Source of the DNA: Streptomyces peucetius
GTDB lineage: Bacteria > Actinomycetota > Actinomycetes > Streptomycetales > Streptomycetaceae
DNA length: 64,000 nt
Direction: 5' to 3'
NCBI RefSeq assembly: GCF_025854275.1
Contig: NZ_CP107567.1
Coordinates: 620,001-684,000, forward strand
Shown here: in pieces, positions 35,614-46,655 of the stretch
Numbering within the stretch: position 1 is the first letter of the stretch
Layout: each line of letters begins with the position of its first letter
Notes under the pieces: generated by a model
The model's database searches: none
The model's input: only the letters and a program-made list of their open reading frames with translations
What the model was told of the DNA's origin: nothing
Position numbers and translations under genes: made by a program

Positions 35614-36896
35614 CAGGAGTCCAGAGCCGTCTTCGCCTCGGTGAAGAACTGCTTCACGGAGTCCTCGACGGGGGCCTTGCCGAGCGACATGTCGCCGGCG
35701 ATCCGCAGGAAGGCCGCCTCCACGACGTCGGCGCCGGCGGGGTGCGGGGTGATGGGCTCCAGCACACCGGCGTCGGCTATCTGCTGCTCGTAGGCGGCGA
35801 TCTTCTTGCTGACCGGGTCGGTGGGCCGGAATGCCTCGAACTGCTCGGTGGTGGAGAGCACGCCGCGGTCGTATCCCATGATCCGGCCGGCCTCGGGGTC
35901 GTGCACCATGAAGCTGATGAAGGTGGCGACCTCGGCGGGGTGCTTGGTGCGGGCGCTGCCACTGAGCATCAGCGACCCGAGGTACTGGGCGGTGCGCTTG
36001 CCGTCCGTGGTGGGGATGGGTGCGATGGCGTACGAACTGTCGCCCTCAGCGGTGTAGCGCGCGGTGAAGTTGTCCCAGGTGAACTCGCCGCCTGCCAGGC
36101 CCTGGGCGAGAGCGGACTTGGGCTTGATCTGCTCGACCTTCTTCGGGTCGGCGTACAGCCCGGACTTGACGCGCTTCATCGCCTCCGTCCAGTACGGGAC
36201 GAGGTCGCTCTCGGTGAATCCGAGCCCGTTCTCGGTGAAGAACGCCTTGCCGTTCTGGCGGAGTATCAGGTCGTAGAGGTACATGACGCCGTGGGGCCCG
36301 GAGTCGCCGGCCCTCCCGGCCTTGTCGTGGATCCTGATGAGGGCGTCGTCCCAGTCCTCCCAGGTCCAGCCGGTCTCCGGAGTGACGCCCGCCTTCTCGT
36401 AGACCCTCTCGTCGATGATGTAGCCCATCGAGTTGGACCCGACGGGGACGCCGAGGAGCTTGCCGTCGATCTCGCCGAACTTCTCCAGGCCCGCCCGGAA
36501 GTTCGCCAGGTCCAGGTTGCCCTTCTTTGCCTGCGGGCCGAGGTCGAGGAGCACACGCTTGGCGTCGTACTTGCGCAGGAAGCCGACGGCGTTCTGGAAG
36601 ACGTCGGGCGGGTTGCCGCCCGCGGCCTGGGTGTTGAACTTCTTCCAGAAGTCGCCGTACTGCTGGAAGTCCGTCTTGACCTTGATCTTCGGGTGCTTCT
36701 TCTCGAAGAGGGCGATGGTCCGGTTGATCTTCTCGGCCCGGTCGTCCGCGCCCCACCATGCGTAGCGGATGGTCACGGGGCCGCCGGACGAGCCGCTGCC
36801 CGCGCCGCAGCCGGCGGCGGTGAGACCGACACCGGCAAGGGACGCGCCGGCCGCCTTGAGGAAGGTCCGCCTCTCCACATGCCTCGACATACGCAT
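35613..36896 (-). CDS. Extracellular solute-binding lipoprotein (rhamnogalacturonan importer)
   Basis: About 427 residues. ERRTFLK followed by a hydrophobic stretch and Cys30 (LTAAGC) suggests a Tat-exported lipoprotein. The mature chain has family 1 sugar-binding features: IRYAWWGADDRAEKI near the start, GVPVGSNSMGYIIDE, and TGWTWEDWDDAL. GAGAGGG lies six bases before the start. It is the first gene of the operon ending with the exolyase and is preceded by two adjoining LacI-type operators. Confidence 0.9.
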   Translation of the reverse strand: MRMSRHVERRTFLKAAGASLAGVGLTAAGCGAGSGSSGGPVTIRYAWWGADDRAEKINRTIALFEKKHPKIKVKTDFQQYGDFWKKFNTQAAGGNPPDVFQNAVGFLRKYDAKRVLLDLGPQAKKGNLDLANFRAGLEKFGEIDGKLLGVPVGSNSMGYIIDERVYEKAGVTPETGWTWEDWDDALIRIHDKAGRAGDSGPHGVMYLYDLILRQNGKAFFTENGLGFTESDLVPYWTEAMKRVKSGLYADPKKVEQIKPKSALAQGLAGGEFTWDNFTARYTAEGDSSYAIAPIPTTDGKRTAQYLGSLMLSGSARTKHPAEVATFISFMVHDPEAGRIMGYDRGVLSTTEQFEAFRPTDPVSKKIAAYEQQIADAGVLEPITPHPAGADVVEAAFLRIAGDMSLGKAPVEDSVKQFFTEAKTALDS

Positions 36897-36932
36897 GATG
36901 CACCCTCTCGCCGTGATGACTGAAGAAATGAA

Positions 36933-36958
36933 TGAATCGTTTCAGGAAAGCGCTTGCC
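36933..36958. promoter_or_regulatory. Two abutting LacI-type operators before the importer operon
   Basis: TGAATCGTTTCA (36933-36944) is immediately followed by GGAAAGCGCTTGCC (36945-36958). The second shares 12 bases with the site at 28254-28265. The first resembles the perfect palindrome at 37362-37375. Two different LacI-family repressors may converge here. Confidence 0.65.
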
Positions 36959-37003
36959 ACGAAATGTAGGGGCGCGGCGAGAGCGCGTCAACGGTTTGGG
37001 CGA

Positions 37004-37039
37004 CGCCGAATTTCCGACCGCTCGTCCGGGATACCGAAC
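37004..37039. promoter_or_regulatory. Outlying IclR-type operator pair
   Basis: GTCCGGGATACCGAAC (37024-37039) fits the GTTCGANATNNCGAAC pattern of the arabinan cluster at most fixed positions. A weaker copy lies at 37004-37019, here offset by 20 rather than 19 bp. It may link control of the RG-I importer to the arabinan regulator. Confidence 0.4.
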
Positions 37040-37361
37040 GCCATGCGGCATGCCGGACGCTGCACGACCGTAACGGACCACCGGGGTGTGCGCCAGCCTC
37101 CATGGGCGCGCGATCCGCCGGGCACGCACGCCGGCGGCTCCGCCGCCTCGACCCGAAGAGCCCCACGACCCGGGAACGCCGGACGGCCGCCGTCCGCACG
37201 GCCGGCTCCACGACGGCGATCGCGGAGCCGGCGGCCGGCTCCGCAGCGCCGGTCGCGGCCCGATGCCGAAGGGACGACGATCGGGCGCGGCGCTTGCGGC
37301 GAGGGCAGGAACCGCTTCCGAAACACACTCACCTGCCGCCGGCCGCCGCCCCGGGAAGAAC

Positions 37362-37375
37362 GTGAATCGATTCAC
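37362..37375. promoter_or_regulatory. Perfect 14-bp LacI-type palindrome
   Basis: GTGAATCGATTCAC is a perfect palindrome lying between the importer operon (start 36896, leftward) and the 3' end of the GH53 gene. It is about 430 bp from the related TGAATCGTTTCA site, a distance compatible with looping. Apart from these operators, 36961-37476 contains no gene that I can support. Confidence 0.6.
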
Positions 37376-37476
37376 CATCCCTGCCGAGTGGCCCGGCCTC
37401 CTCCACCGACGCGTGGCACCCCGCCACCGGTCGCGGCACACGTTCGCGGGCCGGCCGCCGAGGACACACCCCGTGC

Positions 37477-39045
37477 TCAGCGGTGCTCGAACCAGGCCGC
37501 CGCGGGCAGCAGCTTTTCGTCGTAGCCGAAGAGCGCCTGGTTCTCCCACGCGTTGCCGGACGACGGGTCGGCCGGGTCCCAGCCGTTGCCGGTGACCGCC
37601 GTCCAGGTCGGGTCCCAGTAGATGACGCCCAGTCCGCGCCCGCCGGGCACGGCCTCCACGACGTTCATCACATCCCGGACCCAGGCCGCCTGGCCGGCGG
37701 GGCTCGCCGGGTATCCGGCGACCAGTTCGGCGGGGAGGTCGATGATGTTCTCGTGGCCGTCCTTGCTGTCGAGACGGAAGGGATAGGCGGTCTCGGCCAC
37801 CATGACCGGCTTGCCGTAGCGGGCGGAGATGTCGTCGAGATTTGTCTGCAGGTCGGACAGCGCTCCGTGCCAGTAGCCGTAGAAGGACAGGGCGATGACG
37901 TCGAACTCGACGCCCTGCGCGGTGGCGTTGTCGAACCACCACCGGTAGAGGCCGTTGTCCCCGCCGTTGGCCAGGTGCAGGGCGATCCGGGTGGAGGGGT
38001 CGACCGCCTTCGCTGCGGCGATTCCGGACTTCAGCAGCCCGGCGGTGCGGCTCCAGTTGTCCGTGGAGCCCTCGGGCCAGAGCATGCCGGTGTTGATCTC
38101 GTTGCCGATCTGCACCATGTCGGCGGTGGTGCCCTGCGCCTCGAGGGCGTTCAGGACGTCGTACGTGTGGTCGTACACGTCCTTCCTCAGCCCGTCGTAC
38201 GAGTGCGAGGCCCAGGCGGCCGGTTTGGTCTGGGCGCCGGGGTCGGCCCAGACGTCGGAGTAGTGGAAGTCGACCAGCAGCTTCATGCCCTGCTGCTTGA
38301 TGTGCTGGGCCATCTGCAGCAAGCGCCTCTTGTCGTTGTAGCCGTCGGCCGGGTCGACCCAGACCTTGAGCCGGCCGTAGTTCGCGCCCGCGGATTCGAG
38401 GATGCCGAGCGCGTCTCCGGTCCTGCCGCCGCTGTCGCGGTAGGTGCCGCCGAAGTCCTCGCTCTTCTTGAGCATGGAGACGTCGACGCCCTTGACGCCG
38501 AGCCCCGACGAGCCGGGGGTGAAGGCGAGGTCGTCGACGTTGATCCAGTTCCCGGCCCTGGCGTCGGAGTTGATGCTGACGGTGCACTGCCCGCCGGTCA
38601 CGCGGACGGAGGTGACGAGGCGTATCCACTTCCCGTCGGGTGTGGGCGGCAGATCGGTCCGCTGCTCGGCCGATCCGCAGTTGCGCAGGGCGAGGTACGC
38701 GGACCTCTGCCCGCCGCTGGAGCGCACCCAGGCGCTGAGCCGGTAGGTGCCGCTGCTGAGGCCGGTCAGGTACTGGTACGTCTCCACCTTGTACGCGGAG
38801 GACGACCAGTGGCTGAGGCGGCTGCTGCCGCTGCGGCCGCCGGCCTCGGTGTACGAGGCCGTGTCCTGGCCCGTGGCGGAGTAGCTGGACCAGCCGGACG
38901 TGCCGGATTCGAAACCGGTGTTGGTGAGGGCGGATGCCGCGCCCGCCTGCTGGGCGGGCAGCGCGGCGAACAGCAGGGCGCCGAGCGCGGGCAGGACCGC
39001 GGCTCTCATCAGTGTGCGGGAGGTGCGTCGTGCCTGGACATGCAT
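37477..39045 (-). CDS. Secreted endo-beta-1,4-galactanase, GH53, with N-terminal CBM61-like domain
   Basis: About 522 residues. A signal peptide (to about residue 37) precedes a galactan-binding beta domain (about 38-170, FESGTSGWSSY to WINVDDLAFTPG) and the GH53 barrel (GVDVSMLKKSED onward). Acid/base E316 in QIGNEINTG and nucleophile E418 in VAETAYPF are in place, and YWDPTWTAV is typical. It cuts type I arabinogalactan side chains of pectin. The ATG at 39045 follows GAAGGGA. The beta-galactosidase that would finish the job lies just upstream but is truncated. Confidence 0.92.
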   Translation of the reverse strand: MHVQARRTSRTLMRAAVLPALGALLFAALPAQQAGAASALTNTGFESGTSGWSSYSATGQDTASYTEAGGRSGSSRLSHWSSSAYKVETYQYLTGLSSGTYRLSAWVRSSGGQRSAYLALRNCGSAEQRTDLPPTPDGKWIRLVTSVRVTGGQCTVSINSDARAGNWINVDDLAFTPGSSGLGVKGVDVSMLKKSEDFGGTYRDSGGRTGDALGILESAGANYGRLKVWVDPADGYNDKRRLLQMAQHIKQQGMKLLVDFHYSDVWADPGAQTKPAAWASHSYDGLRKDVYDHTYDVLNALEAQGTTADMVQIGNEINTGMLWPEGSTDNWSRTAGLLKSGIAAAKAVDPSTRIALHLANGGDNGLYRWWFDNATAQGVEFDVIALSFYGYWHGALSDLQTNLDDISARYGKPVMVAETAYPFRLDSKDGHENIIDLPAELVAGYPASPAGQAAWVRDVMNVVEAVPGGRGLGVIYWDPTWTAVTGNGWDPADPSSGNAWENQALFGYDEKLLPAAAWFEHR

Positions 39046-39267
39046 CGTCGAGTCCCTTCGACGGTGGTGGGCGAGGACGGATGGTGCACCTGCCGGGGGC
39101 GGCTGCTTCCTATGGCTCACTTCCCTGCGGGCGCTCGATGCCGGTGTCGACGTTCCTCGGCCCGCGGTCGCTTCGCTCCCTCGGCCTCGTCGCTTTCGAC
39201 ACCGCCGCGCCCTCCGGTCCGTTCGCGGCAGGCTCGGCGGCCGCCCCCGGAGTTCTGGTCCCGGTCG

Positions 39268-40965
39268 TCAGGCGTCGAGCCGTACGACCCTCACGGCGCC
39301 GGCCGGGACGGTGAGTTGTCCGGCGGCGCGTTCGCCGCCGAGGAGTTCGGTGCCGGGGGCCTGCAGCGGCACCTTGGCGTCGTGTTCCGTGTGGTTGACG
39401 GCGAAGAGGTAGTCGCCGCTCTCGCCGGAGCGACGCACCACCTCGTCACGCGGGATTCCGGTACGCGGCGCGATGCCCGCGTCCTCACAGGCGCCGGCGA
39501 GGACCGTGTCCAGCGCGCCCGGGCCCAGCCGGGTGGAGACGTACCAGGCGGTCCCCCGGCCGAGGCCGTGCCGGGTGACGGCCGGGCCCCCAGCGGCCGG
39601 CCCGTCGGCGTACGTCCACACGGTCTCGGCGCCGCGCGGGACGACGAACTCGGTCCAGACGTCGGCGGTGAGCGGCGTCTGCCCGGGGCCGGTGATGCGT
39701 ACGCTCTCGCCCTCCCCGAGCGGCGACCACTCCTCGACCGTGAGGCCGAGCACGTCGCGCAGCACCCCCGGGTGGGCACCGGGGTGCACGGCGTCGTGTT
39801 CGTCGACGATGCCGGAGAAGTACGAGACGACGAGCGTGCCGCCCTTCTCCACGTACGCGCGCAGATTGCGTCCCGCTTCCGCGGTCGCAAGGTACAGGGC
39901 GGGGACGACGACCAGCGGGTAGGCCGACAGATCGGCCTCGGGGTGGGCGAAGTCGACGGTCAGGTGCCCGTCGTAGAGCGCCTCGTAGAAGCTGTCGGCG
40001 CGCTCGCGGGCGTCGTGGTCCTCGCTGGGGCGCCACTCGAGGCTCTGCGCCCACCAGGACTGCCAGTCCCACACCATGGCCGCGTCGGCGACGGTACGGG
40101 TGCCGTTCAGCGGGGCCAGCGAGCCGATGTCGGCGCCGAGGCGGACGACCTCGCGCCAGACGCGGGAGTCGGTGCCGGCGTGGGGCAGCATCGCGGAGTG
40201 GAACTTCTCCGCACCCTTCCGGGACTGGCGCCACTGGAAGAACATGGCGCCCTCCGAGCCGCGGGCCACGTGGGCGAGGGAGTTGCGGGCCATCTCACCG
40301 GGGCGCTTGGCGGGGTTGCGGGGCTGCCAGCTGACGCCGCTGGTGGAGTGCTCGAGCAGCAGCCAGGGCCCGCCACCGGCGACGGAGCGGGTGAGGTCGG
40401 CGGCCATCGCCAGGTTGACGTGAGTGCGGCGGCCGTCGGTCATCAGATAGTGGTCGTTGGTGACGAGGTCGACCTCGCGGCCCCAGGCCCAGTAGTCGAC
40501 GGTGTCGCACTGGCTGAGCGCGGTCATGAAGTTGGTGGTCACGGGAACGCCGGGAGCGTGGCGGTGCAGGATGTCCCGTTCCATGCGGAAGTTCTCGCGC
40601 ATGGTGTCGTCGGCGAAGCGGCGGTAGTCCAGCTGCTGGGCGGGGTTGCCGGCGGTGGGGGTCAGCCGCGGCGGGTCGATCTCGTCGAGCGAACCGTAGC
40701 GCAGCCCCCAGAAGGTGGTTCCCCAGGCGTCGTTGACCGCCTCGACCGAGCCGTAGCGGGCCCGGAGCCAGCGCCGGAAGTGGGCGGCGCAGTTGTCGCA
40801 GAAGCAGGCGCTGACGGGCACGCCGTACTCGTTGTGGACGTGCCACATGGCGAGGGCAGGGTGCCCGGCGTAGCGCTCGGCGAGCCGGGTGGTGATCGCG
40901 GCGGCGGCCTCGCGGTAGGCGGGGCTGCTGTGGCAGATGGCCGCGCGTGAGCCGAAGGCGTGGCG
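39268..40965 (-). pseudogene. 5'-truncated GH42 beta-galactosidase
   Basis: Recognisable GH42 sequence runs from FGSRAAICHSSPAYRE to the C-terminus, including acid/base NE in HVHNEYGVP and the nucleophile region WLLLEHSTSGVSW. The first 110 or so residues, which supply the first strands of the barrel, are missing. Upstream of about 40960 the frame reads only the antisense of a solute-binding protein gene. The remaining open frame begins with about ten non-GH42 residues. Without its N-terminal strands the enzyme should not fold normally. It would have hydrolysed galacto-oligosaccharides made by GH53. Confidence 0.85.
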
Positions 40966-41269
40966 CACGCTGCTCGTGAAGGAGAGCGGCATCTACCCGG
41001 CCGCCACGTCCGCCCAGACCAGCGGCATCCTCGTCCAGGCCCCGGAGTTCTTCGCCGACCAGCCCGACTTCTACAGCCGCGCCGCCGACATCGCGAAGAC
41101 CGCCGCCCCCGCCCACTGGGGGCCCAACGTGAACGTCGCCTACGCCACCTTCAAGGACGAGTTCGGCAAGGCGGCCAAGGCCAGGTCCGGCTTCGGCGCT
41201 GCCCTTGGCCGGATGCAGGACGCCACCGTCGCCGACCTGGAGAAGCAGGGCTTCGAGGTCGCGAAGTGA
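40955..41269 (+). pseudogene. 5'-truncated solute-binding protein of a galacto-oligosaccharide importer
   Basis: From AWRTLLVKESGIYPAATSAQ to the end (EKQGFEVAK) this is the C-terminal lobe of a family 1 sugar-binding protein, about the last 100 of some 420 residues. No signal peptide or N-lobe remains; the frame starts within the GH42 remnant. The two permease genes follow with intact spacing (GTGA overlap), so the operon is whole from this point on. The binding protein has lost its ligand site, and the importer should be inactive unless another protein substitutes. Confidence 0.85.
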
Positions 41270-42213
41270 GCATGTCCCCCGCCGCCCGACGGACATCCGG
41301 GCGCCGGACGCCGAGCGGGGTGAGGACCGCCCCGTACGGATTCCTCCTGCCGGCCGTCGTGCTCTTCGCCCTGTTCTTCGCACTGCCCGTCGGGTACGCG
41401 CTCTGGCTCAGCCTGCACAAGGTCGACGTCCAGGGCCTCGGCCTGGGCAGGAACGCCCGGACCGAGGTCTGGGCGGGCCTGGAGAACTACATCGCCGCAC
41501 TCACCGACTCCGAGCTCGGGTACGGCGCCCTGCGGGTCCTCGGCTACGGGGCGATCGTCGTCCCTGTCATGCTGGGCCTCGCGCTGCTGTTCGCGCTGCT
41601 GCTGGACACCGAGCGGGTCCGGGCACGGTCCTTCTCCCGGCTGACGATCTTCCTCCCGTACGCCATCCCCGGCGTGGTCGCGGCGCTGCTGTGGGGCTTT
41701 CTGTACCTGCCGGACGTCAGCCCCTTCCACCACGTCCTCGAGCGGCTGGGACTGCCGCAGCCCGATCTCCTCGACGGCGGACCGCTGTTCGTGGCCCTGG
41801 CGAACATCGCGGTGTGGGGCGGCACCGGCTTCAACATGATCGTGATCTACACCTCGCTGCGGTCCGTCCCGGCGGAGGTGTACGAGGCGGCGAAGCTCGA
41901 CGGTGCGACACCGCTGCAGATCGCCCTCCGGATCAAGATCCCGATGGTGGTCCCCTCGCTGGTGCTGACCTTCTTCTTCTCGGTCATCGCCACCCTCCAG
42001 GTCTTCAGCGAGCCGACCACCCTCAAGCCGCTGACCAACGGCATCTCCACCACCTGGAGCCCGCTGATGAAGGTGTACAACGACGCCTTCGTGGCGGGGA
42101 ACGTGTACGCGGCCTCGGCCACCGCCGTGGTCCTCGCCGCCGCGACGTTCCTCCTCTCGTTCTCCCTGCTGCGGGCCTCCGACTCCCGTGCCAAGCGCCA
42201 AGGAACCCGATGA
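41266..42213 (+). CDS. Carbohydrate ABC transporter permease (MalF-like)
   Basis: About 315 residues with six membrane segments and the EAA loop at VYEAAKLDGATPLQIALRIKIP. I chose the GTG at 41266 because GAGG is seven bases upstream and it overlaps the truncated binding-protein stop; ATG 41272 is the alternative. The gene looks intact although its partner binding protein is truncated. Confidence 0.87.
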   Translation: MSMSPAARRTSGRRTPSGVRTAPYGFLLPAVVLFALFFALPVGYALWLSLHKVDVQGLGLGRNARTEVWAGLENYIAALTDSELGYGALRVLGYGAIVVPVMLGLALLFALLLDTERVRARSFSRLTIFLPYAIPGVVAALLWGFLYLPDVSPFHHVLERLGLPQPDLLDGGPLFVALANIAVWGGTGFNMIVIYTSLRSVPAEVYEAAKLDGATPLQIALRIKIPMVVPSLVLTFFFSVIATLQVFSEPTTLKPLTNGISTTWSPLMKVYNDAFVAGNVYAASATAVVLAAATFLLSFSLLRASDSRAKRQGTR

Positions 42214-43127
42214 GCACGCCCACCGCATCTCTGCGGCCCCGCAGGACCGCCCCGGCCGCCGGCACCACCCCCGGCACCTCCCAGGGACCGCCGCACCACC
42301 GCCGGGTCGCCCTGCTGCCCACCGCGGCGCTGCTGCTCGGCGCCCTCTACTGCCTGCTGCCGGTCGCCTGGGTCCTCGTCGCCTCAACCAAGTCCGGCGC
42401 GGAACTCTTCTCCACCTTCACCTTCCTGCCCGGCAGCGGCTTCGGTGACAACCTCACCGACCTCAACGCCTACCGCGACGGCATCTACTGGCGCTGGATG
42501 GCCAACTCCGCCCTATACGCGGGCCTGGGGGCCGTACTGTCCACGATGGTCTCCGCCGTCTCCGGCTACGCGCTCGCGGTCTACCGCTTCCGCGGCCGCG
42601 AGGCCCTCTTCAACGTGCTGCTCGCCGGCGTGCTCATGCCGCCGGTCATCCTCGCCATCCCCCAGTACCTGCTGATGGCGAAGGCCGACATGACGGACTC
42701 CTACCTGTCCGTGCTGCTGCCGCTGATCCTCTCCCCGTACGGCGTCTACCTCGGGCGCATCTACGCCCAGGCGGCCATCCCCATGGAGCTCGTCGAGGCC
42801 GGCCGGATGGACGGCGCCGGCGAATGGCGGATCTTCCTCAGGGTGGGCGTCCCGATGATGTCCTCCGGGCTGGTGACGATCTTCCTCTTCCAGTTCGTGG
42901 CCATCTGGAACAACTTCCTGCTGCCGTACATCATGCTCAGCGACGACGAGAAGTTCCCCATGACCGTGGGCCTGTTCACCCTGCTCGCCCAGGGCAGCAG
43001 CACGCCCGCCCTCTACACCCTGGTGATCACCGGCGCGCTGCTCGCCATCGTCCCGCTCATCGCGCTCTTCCTGGTCGTCCAACGGTTCTGGAGCCTGGAC
43101 CTGCTGTCCGGAGCCGTAAAGTCTTGA
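42210..43127 (+). CDS. Carbohydrate ABC transporter permease (MalG-like)
   Basis: About 305 residues. A 30-residue Pro/Thr-rich cytoplasmic start precedes six membrane segments, with the EAA loop at LVEAGRMDGAGEWRIFLRVGVP. It overlaps the first permease by ATGA. It is the last transport gene before the LacI regulator, and intact. Confidence 0.88.
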   Translation: MSTPTASLRPRRTAPAAGTTPGTSQGPPHHRRVALLPTAALLLGALYCLLPVAWVLVASTKSGAELFSTFTFLPGSGFGDNLTDLNAYRDGIYWRWMANSALYAGLGAVLSTMVSAVSGYALAVYRFRGREALFNVLLAGVLMPPVILAIPQYLLMAKADMTDSYLSVLLPLILSPYGVYLGRIYAQAAIPMELVEAGRMDGAGEWRIFLRVGVPMMSSGLVTIFLFQFVAIWNNFLLPYIMLSDDEKFPMTVGLFTLLAQGSSTPALYTLVITGALLAIVPLIALFLVVQRFWSLDLLSGAVKS

Positions 43128-43152
43128 GGGCAGGGGAACGAGGGGACACGAC

Positions 43153-44181
43153 ATGAACCGCGGCCCGGACGGCAGGCGCAGGCCGGTGACGATCCACGAC
43201 GTGGCGCGCGAGGCGGGAGTCTCACGCGGCACCGTCTCCCGGGTGCTCAACGGCGGGCACTACGTCAGCCCGGCCGCGCAGACGGCCGTCAACAACGCGA
43301 TCCGCAGGACGGGCTACGTCGTCAACCGGCACGCCCGGTCACTGATCACCGGAAAGTCCGACTCGGTGGCGTTCCTGCTGACCGAGCCCCAGGAGCGCTT
43401 CTTCGAGGACCCCAACTTCAACGTCCTGCTGCGCTCCTGCACCCAGGCACTCGCCGCCCAGGACATCCCGCTGCTGTTGATGATCGCCGGCAGCGACGAC
43501 GAACGGCGCCGCAACCTGCGGTACATCGAGGCCGGTCACGTGGACGGCGTGCTGCTGGTCTCCAGCCACTCCGGCGACCCGGTGGCCGGTGAACTCCAGG
43601 CCGCGGGCGTACCCGTGGTCGCCTGCGGCAAGCCCATCGGCCGGCAGGCCAGGGTCAGTTACGTGGCGGCCGACGACCGGGAAGGCGCCCGGGACATGGT
43701 CCGCTACCTGCACGACCGCGGCCGCCGGCGGATCGCCACGGTCACCGGCCCGCTGGACACGCCCGGCGGGGTGGAGCGCCTCGCCGGCTACCGCGAGACG
43801 CTGGCCGAATGCGGCCTGCCCGCCGACGAGTCGCTGATCGCGACGGGCGACTACAGCAGGGCGAGCGGCGAACAGGCCGCCGAACTGCTGCTGGAACGCG
43901 CCCCCGACCTCGACGCGGTGTTCGTGGCGTCGGACCTGATGGCCCAGGGAGTCGTCGACGCCCTGGGCCGTGCCGGCCGCACGGTGCCCGAGGACGTGGC
44001 CGTGGGCGGCTTCGACGACTCGCCCGCCGCACTGTCGACCCGGCCCCCGCTCACCACGATCCGCCAGCCGTGGGACCGGATCAGCAGGGAGATGGTGCGG
44101 ATGCTGCTGGCCAGGATCAGCGGCGAGGACCCTGCGGCCGTCATCCTCCCGACAGAGCTGGTCCGCCGCGACTCGGCCTGA
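43153..44181 (+). CDS. LacI-family transcriptional regulator (galactan module)
   Basis: About 342 residues: helix-turn-helix VTIHDVAREAGVSRGTVSRVLNGG with hinge helix, then a sugar-binding core (VAFLLTEPQERFFEDPNF, DGVLLVSSHSG, VGGFDDSPAALSTRPPLTTIRQP). It follows the permeases by 25 bases in the same direction. The natural operator would have been in the GH42/binding-protein intergenic region that is now missing, so the regulator may have lost its local target. It remains a candidate for the TGAATCGATTCA-type sites. Confidence 0.9.
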   Translation: MNRGPDGRRRPVTIHDVAREAGVSRGTVSRVLNGGHYVSPAAQTAVNNAIRRTGYVVNRHARSLITGKSDSVAFLLTEPQERFFEDPNFNVLLRSCTQALAAQDIPLLLMIAGSDDERRRNLRYIEAGHVDGVLLVSSHSGDPVAGELQAAGVPVVACGKPIGRQARVSYVAADDREGARDMVRYLHDRGRRRIATVTGPLDTPGGVERLAGYRETLAECGLPADESLIATGDYSRASGEQAAELLLERAPDLDAVFVASDLMAQGVVDALGRAGRTVPEDVAVGGFDDSPAALSTRPPLTTIRQPWDRISREMVRMLLARISGEDPAAVILPTELVRRDSA

Positions 44182-44297
44182 CGCCGGGGCGCGGGCCCGC
44201 GGACGGTCACGGACCGGCGGGGTGGGCGGGCCAGAGGCTCACGATCATTCGGCCCCGCGGGCGATGCCCCCGACCCACTGAACGACGCCCCCCGTCA

Positions 44298-46078
<1,781 letters not shown>

Positions 46079-46249
46079 CGAGTGCTCCTTCCTTCCGCGC
46101 GAGGAGGCACTCGTCCGGTGCTCCGGCGCTGGAGTCAGCCGATCACCCGATGCCTGTCTGGGCTTCCCGCCTGACCCAAAGGAGCGAGGCGCCTCCCCCG
46201 CACAGCCGACCGGCGACCGGCAGAAAGAGGCGGGGGAAGCGGTCCGGCG

Positions 46250-46475
46250 GTCCATCCCGGCGTCGATCCGGCCGGTCTCCTGTGCCTGCCGCACTGCCGC
46301 GATCTTGCCCTGGTAGGACGTCGCTTCGGTTTCCGTGGAACCCGGACGCTCCAGTTGCTTCCACAGCATCAGACGCATCAGCTCCGGCCGCCCGACAAGG
46401 TGGTCGAAGACAGCGCCCGCGTAGGCGGGCAGATCCCCGTGGCCCCGCACGGCGTGGTCTCGGGCGACCGCTACG
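46250..46475 (-). pseudogene. TetR-family regulator C-terminal fragment
   Basis: Minus-strand reading gives DLPAYAGAVFDHLVGRPELMRLMLWKQLERPGSTE and AAVRQAQETGRIDAGM, typical of TetR-family ligand-binding domains. No helix-turn-helix coding sequence precedes it, and the frame degenerates at both ends. The rest of 46079-46655 holds no other gene I can support. Confidence 0.65.
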
Positions 46476-46655
46476 CCCCCGGAGCTGATGAAGTCGCTGA
46501 ACGGCTGACCGGTCACCGAGCGGTGGACAGGCCTCGTGCGGGCGCCGATGGCCCTGCGGACGGCTCGGGTCGCCGCGGCTCGGGCGCGTTCGGAGGCCGA
46601 GCAGGAAGTATGGCTCCAGGGACTGAACGCACACGAGGCACAGAGAGGCTGCGAC

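Noticed and set aside
37483..40950. Plus-strand open frame of more than 1100 codons antisense to GH53 and GH42
   Set aside because: It is the antisense shadow of those genes. The composition is repetitive and no motif is visible.
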